DNA of 64,000 bases from Bizionia myxarmorum. Lineage in GTDB: Bacteria > Bacteroidota > Bacteroidia > Flavobacteriales > Flavobacteriaceae. The stretch spans positions 310,001-374,000 of the forward strand of contig NZ_VSKK01000002.1 of assembly GCF_008086205.1 (NCBI RefSeq), written 5' to 3'. A program made the translations under genes and the position numbers. Below the pieces are notes generated by a model, which made no database searches, had not been told where the DNA came from, and saw only the letters and a program-made list of their open reading frames with translations. This document shows, piece by piece, positions 58,935 through 64,000 of this stretch (within the stretch, counting starts at the first letter, position 1; every line of letters begins with the position of its first letter).

Positions 58935-60734
58935 TTAAAAACAGTATTTTCCTTCTGCTTTTACTTTCTCGGCAATTTCTTTACGTAAATCAACGATATC
59001 TGGGAAGTTTGTATATTTAGTAAAACGTTTTAAGCCCATAAGCATCATACGTTGTTCATCTCCTTCAGCAAAAGAAATAATACTTTCTTTTCCTTTTCCT
59101 TCTACAATATCTACGGCTTGATATAAGTATAATTTCGCCATAGCAATTTGTACGGATTGAGCTTCTTCACCAAAACGTTTAGCATTCTTCTCGGTTCTTA
59201 AAATCGTAGATTCAGCCATATAAATTTCAATTAGAATATCAGCAGCAGCTATTAACAACTGTTGGTGTTCTTCTAAATCCGGACCAAATTTTTGAACCGC
59301 AGCGCCAGCAACCATTAAAAAGGTTTTCTTTAACTTCTTAATCATTTCTTTTTCTTCTGAAAATAATTCAGAATAATCTGGCGTGTCAAATGAAGGGATA
59401 CCCATTAATTCGTCTTGAACCGCTTGTGCAGGACCCAATAAATCTACGTGACCTTTCATGGCTTTCTTAACAAGCATGCCTACACACAACATACGGTTGA
59501 TTTCGTTGGTGCCTTCGTAAATACGAGCAATTCGAGCATCTCTCCAAGCAGCTTCCATAGGTGTCTCTTCCGAGAATCCCATACCACCAAAAATTTGAAT
59601 ACCTTCATCAGCGGCATTTTGAACATCTTCAGAAACGGCTACTTTTAATATAGAACATTCAATGGCATATTCTTCTACACCTTTTAATTCAGACTCTTGG
59701 TGCGAATTTCCAGCCGCTTGACGCATGGCAATACGATCTTCAATATTTTTAGATGCACGGTATGTAGCCGATTCACCAGCATATGCATTTGCAGCCATCT
59801 CGGCTATTTTGATTTTAATAGCGCCAAAATCGGAAATACGCGTGTCAAATTGCTTGCGTTCGTTGGCATATTTAACAGCAGTCGTTAAAATACGACGTTG
59901 CGAATCTAAACAGGCAGCCGCTAACTTAATACGACCAATGTTAAGAGCATTCATAGCAATTTTGAAACCTTCGCCACGACCAGCCAACATGTTTTCAGCA
60001 GGTATAACCGTATCGCTAAAGAATACTTGACGTGTTGAACTTGCGCGAATACCTAATTTATGTTCTTCTTCACCTAAAGTGATACCATTTGGATTTTCTT
60101 TGTCATATTCAACAATAAAACCCGTAATATTTTTGTCATCTTCAATACGCGCAAAAACAATCATTAAGCGACAGAACCCTGCGTTTGAAATCCACATTTT
60201 CTGACCATTAATTTTATACGATTTTCCATCTTCAGATAGGGTAGCGGTTGTTTTTCCAGAATTGGCATCTGATCCAGCGCCAGGCTCCGTTAAACAATAA
60301 GCACCAAACCATTCTCCTGATGCTAATTTAGGTACGTATTTTTGTTTTTGCTCTTCCGTTCCATAAAGTGTAATTGGCATGGTACCAATTCCAGTATGTG
60401 CACCAAAAGCGGTACTAAAAGAACCTGTTCCACTTGAAATATAGTCGCAAGTTAATACAGTTGAAACAAAGCCCATACCCATTCCGCCATATTCTTCAGG
60501 AACGGCAACGCTTAAAAAGCCCATATCACCAGCTTTTTTCATAACTTCTTCCGTTAGCGCAAAATCTTTTGCCTCAAAACGGTTTTTGTGTGGTATGATT
60601 TCTCGGTCGTTAAATTCTTGAACCGATTCTTTCATCATGGTTTGTTCTTCTGAAAAATCTTCAGGAGTAAACACATCTTCGCAATTCGTTTCTTTTACAA
60701 GAAATTGACCGCCTCTTAATATATCTTTTTCCAT
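58935..60734 (-). CDS. Acyl-CoA dehydrogenase
   Basis: A 599-residue flavoprotein of the long acyl-CoA dehydrogenase type (fatty acid beta-oxidation, first step). Motifs: AYCLTEPGAGSDANSG and KMWISNAGFC (FAD/substrate binding), IRASSTRQVFFSDTVIP, and the C-terminal ARIYEGTNEINRML, whose Glu is near the catalytic position. The extra ~190 C-terminal residues are helical, as in the AcdA/FadE-like bacterial group. Last gene of the operon; its ATG directly follows the palindromic spacer element. Confidence 0.94.
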   Translation of the reverse strand: MEKDILRGGQFLVKETNCEDVFTPEDFSEEQTMMKESVQEFNDREIIPHKNRFEAKDFALTEEVMKKAGDMGFLSVAVPEEYGGMGMGFVSTVLTCDYISSGTGSFSTAFGAHTGIGTMPITLYGTEEQKQKYVPKLASGEWFGAYCLTEPGAGSDANSGKTTATLSEDGKSYKINGQKMWISNAGFCRLMIVFARIEDDKNITGFIVEYDKENPNGITLGEEEHKLGIRASSTRQVFFSDTVIPAENMLAGRGEGFKIAMNALNIGRIKLAAACLDSQRRILTTAVKYANERKQFDTRISDFGAIKIKIAEMAANAYAGESATYRASKNIEDRIAMRQAAGNSHQESELKGVEEYAIECSILKVAVSEDVQNAADEGIQIFGGMGFSEETPMEAAWRDARIARIYEGTNEINRMLCVGMLVKKAMKGHVDLLGPAQAVQDELMGIPSFDTPDYSELFSEEKEMIKKLKKTFLMVAGAAVQKFGPDLEEHQQLLIAAADILIEIYMAESTILRTEKNAKRFGEEAQSVQIAMAKLYLYQAVDIVEGKGKESIISFAEGDEQRMMLMGLKRFTKYTNFPDIVDLRKEIAEKVKAEGKYCF

Positions 60735-60862
60735 AGGCCTCTCCCAACCCTCTCCAGAGGAGAGGGCTTTTATAGGGTATTTTAAATTATATTATTTATA
60801 TTTTTTTATTACTACTAATTTTATTTTCCCCTATGGGGAAATGCCGAAGGCAAAGGGGCCTT
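60735..60862. repeat. Palindromic spacer element, copy 1 (128 bp)
   Basis: The spacer between the thiolase stop and the dehydrogenase ATG contains two motifs. Part A (60737-60770) has CCCTCTCC-AGA-GGAGAGGG (60748-60766). Part B has TTTCCCC-TAT-GGGGAAA (60825-60841) and TGCC-GAA-GGCA (60842-60852), then AGGGGCC. The ends (AGGCCTCTCC and the complement of AAAGGGGCCTT) form an imperfect terminal inverted repeat. A second copy fills the next spacer. Confidence 0.88.
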
Positions 60863-62053
60863 CTATTTCAAAAATTCAAATATCCCACAAGCACCCTGAC
60901 CGGTTCCAACACACATAGTTACCGCGCCATATTTGCCAACCATATTACGTTTGCGCATTTCATCAAAAAGCTGAACTGATAATTTTGCACCTGTACAACC
61001 CAATGGGTGACCTAATGCTATGGCACCACCATTGACATTCACGATATCAGGATTCAGATTTAATTCTCTGATAACGGCTAATGATTGTGAAGCAAAAGCC
61101 TCGTTCAATTCAATAAGCTCCAAATCTGATTGTTTTAAACCTGCTTGTTTTAATGCTTTTGGAATAGCTTTTACAGGACCAATTCCCATAAGACGAGGTT
61201 CAACACCTGCAGCTGCATAATTAACAAGGCGAGCAATTGGTTCTAAACCTAATTCTTTAACCATGTCCTCACTCATAACCATAACAAATGCAGCACCGTC
61301 ACTCATTTGTGATGAGTTTCCAGCTGTAACACTACCGCCAGCTGCAAAAACCGCGCGTAATTTTGACAAAGCTTCGATACTTGTTCCAGCACGTGGACCT
61401 TCATCTTTTGTTACCGTGTAAGATTTATTCGCTTTTTTACCATTTTCATCTACATAAGTTTGTTCAACTGTAATAGGCACAATTTGATCTTGAAAACGAT
61501 TTTCAGCTTGTGCACGTAAAGCTTTCATGTGCGAGTAGAATGAAAACTCATCTTGATCTTCACGTGAAACGTTGAATTTTTTTGCTACCGCTTCTGCTGT
61601 ATTTCCCATTCCCCAATAATAATCCTCATGACCAGCTTTTACTAAATCATAATTTAATTCGGGTTTAAAACCTGACATAGGTACTGAACTCATGCTTTCT
61701 GCACCACCAGCAATAATACAATCGCCCATACCTGCTTGAATTTTTGCCGTTGCCATCCCAATTGTTTCTATACCAGAAGAACAAAAACGGTTAACAGTAA
61801 CACCAGGAACATCTACGATATCTAATCCCATTAAAGAGATTAAACGCGCCATATTTAAGCCTTGCGCGCCTTCTGGCATGGCATTTCCAACCATAACGTC
61901 ATCAATGCGTTTTGGATCCAATTGCGGCAGTTCTTTCATCATATATTTGATGGTTTCTGCAGCTAATTCGTCCGTTCTTTTAAATCTGAACACGCCTTTT
62001 GGTGCTTTCCCAACGGCTGTTCTGTATGCTTTTACTATATATGCTTGTTTCAT
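60863..62053 (-). CDS. Acetyl-CoA C-acyltransferase (thiolase)
   Basis: A 396-residue thiolase (last step of beta-oxidation). The nucleophilic Cys is in NRFCSSGIETIGMA (about 89), the active-site His in NVNGGAIALGHPLGCTGA and the second Cys in TMCVGTGQGACGIF. Full-length for FadA-type enzymes. ATG at 62053 (MKQAYIVKAYRT) fits the family start; the longer reading to 62077 would run into the palindromic element. Flanked on both sides by copies of that element. Confidence 0.95.
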   Translation of the reverse strand: MKQAYIVKAYRTAVGKAPKGVFRFKRTDELAAETIKYMMKELPQLDPKRIDDVMVGNAMPEGAQGLNMARLISLMGLDIVDVPGVTVNRFCSSGIETIGMATAKIQAGMGDCIIAGGAESMSSVPMSGFKPELNYDLVKAGHEDYYWGMGNTAEAVAKKFNVSREDQDEFSFYSHMKALRAQAENRFQDQIVPITVEQTYVDENGKKANKSYTVTKDEGPRAGTSIEALSKLRAVFAAGGSVTAGNSSQMSDGAAFVMVMSEDMVKELGLEPIARLVNYAAAGVEPRLMGIGPVKAIPKALKQAGLKQSDLELIELNEAFASQSLAVIRELNLNPDIVNVNGGAIALGHPLGCTGAKLSVQLFDEMRKRNMVGKYGAVTMCVGTGQGACGIFEFLK

Positions 62054-62183
62054 AAGCCTCTCCCTAACCCTCTCCAAGGGAGAGGGAACTGTAACGGGTT
62101 ATATTTTAAAATTCAACTTCATTTTATATTAATTCCTCTCAAATTCTCCCCTTTGGGGAGATGCCTTTAGGCAGAGGGGCTTT
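62054..62183. repeat. Palindromic spacer element, copy 2 (130 bp)
   Basis: Same layout as copy 1: part A with CCCTCTCC-AAG-GGAGAGGG (62068-62086) two bases after the thiolase start codon, about 60 AT-rich bases, then part B with CTCCCC-TTT-GGGGAG (62146-62160), TGCCT-TT-AGGCA (62162-62173) and GAGGGGCTTT. The end sequences AAGCCTCTCC and, on the other strand, AAAGCCCCTC form terminal inverted repeats. Confidence 0.9.
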
Positions 62184-64000
62184 CTAATTCCTTAACGGTT
62201 TCCCAGTCTTCAACATATGTTGAATTCTCTCAAGTGTCTTACGTTCTGTACATAAAGATAAAAACGCTTCACGTTCTAAATCCAATAGGTATTGCTCGCT
62301 CACCATGGTTGGTTCAGATAAATCGCCACCAGCCATAACGTATGCTAGTTTGTTGGCAATTTTCATATCGTGTTCACTAATGTAATTACTGTCTTCCATA
62401 GCATCGGTTCCTACTAAAAACATACCCAAGGCTTGTTTTCCAAGAACTTGAACATCGGTTCTTTTAATAGGTTGTGTATAACCGATATCCGCCATTAATT
62501 TAGCCTGTTGTTTAGCAACCGCTATTTGACGATCTTTGTTTACAACTACCAAATCTTTTCCGTGTTGTAAAACACCTAAATCGAAAGCTTCATAAGCAGA
62601 CGTAGATACTTTTGCCATAGCAATTGTTAAGAAATACTCTTGTAAGGTGTTTAATTGAACGTCACCTTTCTTAAAAGTATCTGAAGCGCGTAAGGCCATT
62701 TCTTTAGAACCACCTCCGCCAGGAATAACCCCAACACCAAATTCTACTAGTCCCATATAAGTTTCTGCGGCAGCAACTACTTTGTCTGCGTGTAGAGATA
62801 TTTCACAACCACCACCTAAAGCCATGCCGTGAGGTGCTGAAATAGTTGGGATAGACGAATAGCGCATACGCATCATCGTGTCTTGGAAATATTTGATAGC
62901 AGCGTTTAATTCATCATATTCTTGTTCGGCAGCCATCATGAAAATCATACCGATGTTTGCACCTACAGAGAAATTAGGGCCTTGATTTCCAATAATTAAT
63001 CCTGCGAAATCTTTTTCAGCTAAATCAATAGCTTTATTGATGCCCACTAATACGTCACCACCAATGGTGTTCATTTTACTTTGGAATTCACAATTCAGGA
63101 TTCCATCACCTAAATCTTCAATAACAACACCCGAGTTTTTAAAAACTTCATTAGATTTTCTAATGTTATCTAAAATGATAAAGGCATCTTGTCCAGGTAT
63201 TTTTTCTTGTGATTTTTTTGGAATATCATAAAAATAGCTCGCACCATTTTTAATTGTATAAAATGACTTGTTGTCGGAAGCAATCATATCATTAACCCAA
63301 GAAGCAGGTTCAAAACCTTCCGCTTTCATAATAGCAATTCCTTTTTCAACACCAACAGCATCCCAAATTTGGAATGGTCCATGTTCCCATCCAAAACCAG
63401 CTTTCATGGCATCGTCAATTTTATATAATTCGTCTGTTATTTCAGGAATTCGGTTGGACACATAAGCGAACATAGCCGCAAAGTTTTTTCTGTAAAATTC
63501 ACCTGCTTTATCTTTTCCTGAAACTAAAATAGGAAAACGATCTACTACTTTATCTACTGTTTTGGTTAATTCAAGCGTGGCAAATCTGGCAGATTTTTTT
63601 TCGCGATATTCAAGCGTATCTAAATCTAAAGACAAGATATCACTGCTACCATCCTTATTTCTAACTTTTTTATAAAAACCTTGACCTGTTTTACTACCTA
63701 GCCATTTGTTTTCCATCATTTTGTCGATGAAACCAGGAAGTTTAAAAAGTTCGTGAGCTTCATCTTCTGGGCAGTTTTCATAAATACCATTAGCAACATG
63801 CACTAAAGTATCTAAACCAACCACATCCACTGTACGGAAGGTTGCCGATTTTGGTCTCCCAATAACTGGTCCTGTTAATTTATCAACTTCTTCAATGGTT
63901 AAACCAAATTCTTTTACTTGATGGAATAAACTTTGAATACCAAATATCCCAATACGGTTTCCAATAAATGCTGGTGTATCTTTAGCAATAACAGATGTTT
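62184..64000 (-). CDS. 3-hydroxyacyl-CoA dehydrogenase/enoyl-CoA hydratase (partial, 5' end outside window)
   Basis: The frame is open to the right edge of the window, so at least 605 residues belong to it and the N-terminal NAD-binding part is missing. The visible part starts within the dehydrogenase domain (DTPAFIGNRIGIFG near the edge, then GRPKSATFRTVDVVGLD), continues with a second dehydrogenase C-terminal domain and ends in an enoyl-CoA hydratase/isomerase domain (GPNFSVGANIGMIFMM, APHGMALGGGCEISLHADKV, EFGVGVIPGGGGSKEMALRA). It combines steps 2 and 3 of beta-oxidation, in FadB-like fashion but with the hydratase last. Confidence 0.92.
   Translation of the reverse strand, partial: TSVIAKDTPAFIGNRIGIFGIQSLFHQVKEFGLTIEEVDKLTGPVIGRPKSATFRTVDVVGLDTLVHVANGIYENCPEDEAHELFKLPGFIDKMMENKWLGSKTGQGFYKKVRNKDGSSDILSLDLDTLEYREKKSARFATLELTKTVDKVVDRFPILVSGKDKAGEFYRKNFAAMFAYVSNRIPEITDELYKIDDAMKAGFGWEHGPFQIWDAVGVEKGIAIMKAEGFEPASWVNDMIASDNKSFYTIKNGASYFYDIPKKSQEKIPGQDAFIILDNIRKSNEVFKNSGVVIEDLGDGILNCEFQSKMNTIGGDVLVGINKAIDLAEKDFAGLIIGNQGPNFSVGANIGMIFMMAAEQEYDELNAAIKYFQDTMMRMRYSSIPTISAPHGMALGGGCEISLHADKVVAAAETYMGLVEFGVGVIPGGGGSKEMALRASDTFKKGDVQLNTLQEYFLTIAMAKVSTSAYEAFDLGVLQHGKDLVVVNKDRQIAVAKQQAKLMADIGYTQPIKRTDVQVLGKQALGMFLVGTDAMEDSNYISEHDMKIANKLAYVMAGGDLSEPTMVSEQYLLDLEREAFLSLCTERKTLERIQHMLKTGKPLRN

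Overview
The window is AT-rich and gene-dense and looks like the chromosome of a marine or related member of the Flavobacteriaceae (Bacteroidota). The support is the Bacteroidota-type promoter element TAnnTTTG in front of several genes, the absence of obvious Shine-Dalgarno sequences, the fused CcoN-CcoO oxidase subunit, the clade II type nitrous oxide reductase cluster, many predicted lipoproteins and TonB-dependent receptors, and flavobacterial families such as 2TM-domain proteins, LytTR/LytS pairs and a LETM1-like protein. I see no rRNA, tRNA, CRISPR array, phage or insertion sequence. I name no genus.

Layout. 1-3.3 kb: an AIM24-family protein behind a heptamer repeat, a small unknown gene, divergent oxyR and dps (peroxide defence), and a DUF2141 secreted protein. 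3.4-10.3 kb: a compact minus-strand MoxR/DUF58/DUF4350/DUF4129/SpoIIM-like operon facing an RDD membrane protein. 10.3-10.7 kb: a non-coding array of four ~86-bp direct repeats. 10.8-18.2 kb: housekeeping genes (TRIC-type channel, peptidyl-prolyl isomerase, NUDIX hydrolase, acyltransferase, an ECF sigma factor with a membrane partner, type II NADH dehydrogenase, lysoplasmalogenase-like protein, secreted esterase). 18.5-23.2 kb: tonB, a LytS/LytTR two-component system with 2TM domains, and a LETM1-like protein. 23.3-30.5 kb: a little-understood envelope module (DUF4331 split over two proteins, a TPR lipoprotein, a TonB-dependent receptor, an unknown secreted protein, an anti-sigma/ECF sigma pair). 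30.6-33.7 kb: Cu,Zn-type superoxide dismutase, hemN and a tandem universal stress protein.

33.8-54.3 kb is the physiological heart of the window: a microaerobic/anaerobic respiration island. It holds the nos cluster (cytochrome c, fasciclin protein, NosZ, a membrane protein, NosL, NosD, NosF, NosY), a probable copper-acquisition set (CNGKC protein, Met/His-rich lipoprotein, OprC/NosA-like receptor), the complete cbb3 oxidase cluster (ccoS, ccoNO, ccoQ, ccoP, ccoG, ccoH/fixH, a TauE/SafE-like protein), the copper ATPase ccoI and a Crp/Fnr-family regulator. NosZ and cbb3 oxidase both need copper, so the receptor and CcoI fit as supply. Five palindromic FNR-type boxes sit in front of hemN, the nos cytochrome, the CNGKC gene, ccoS and ccoI. 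In four of them a perfect TAnnTTTG element follows at the same distance (29.5 bp from box centre to element start), and in the fifth the TTTG is in register. This is strong sequence evidence for one coordinated regulon, probably run by the regulator encoded at 53588.

54.4-64 kb: a VWA protein with its AAA+ partner, a secreted M1 peptidase, and a minus-strand fatty acid beta-oxidation operon (acyl-CoA dehydrogenase, thiolase, and a 3-hydroxyacyl-CoA dehydrogenase/enoyl-CoA hydratase cut by the window end). Both spacers of that operon are filled by copies of the same palindromic, MITE-like element.

The best candidates for under-described biology are the fixed-geometry FNR regulon with a predicted leaderless copper gene, the DUF4331/TPR/receptor/ECF module, the LETM1-like protein, the 86-bp repeat array and the twin spacer elements of the beta-oxidation operon.
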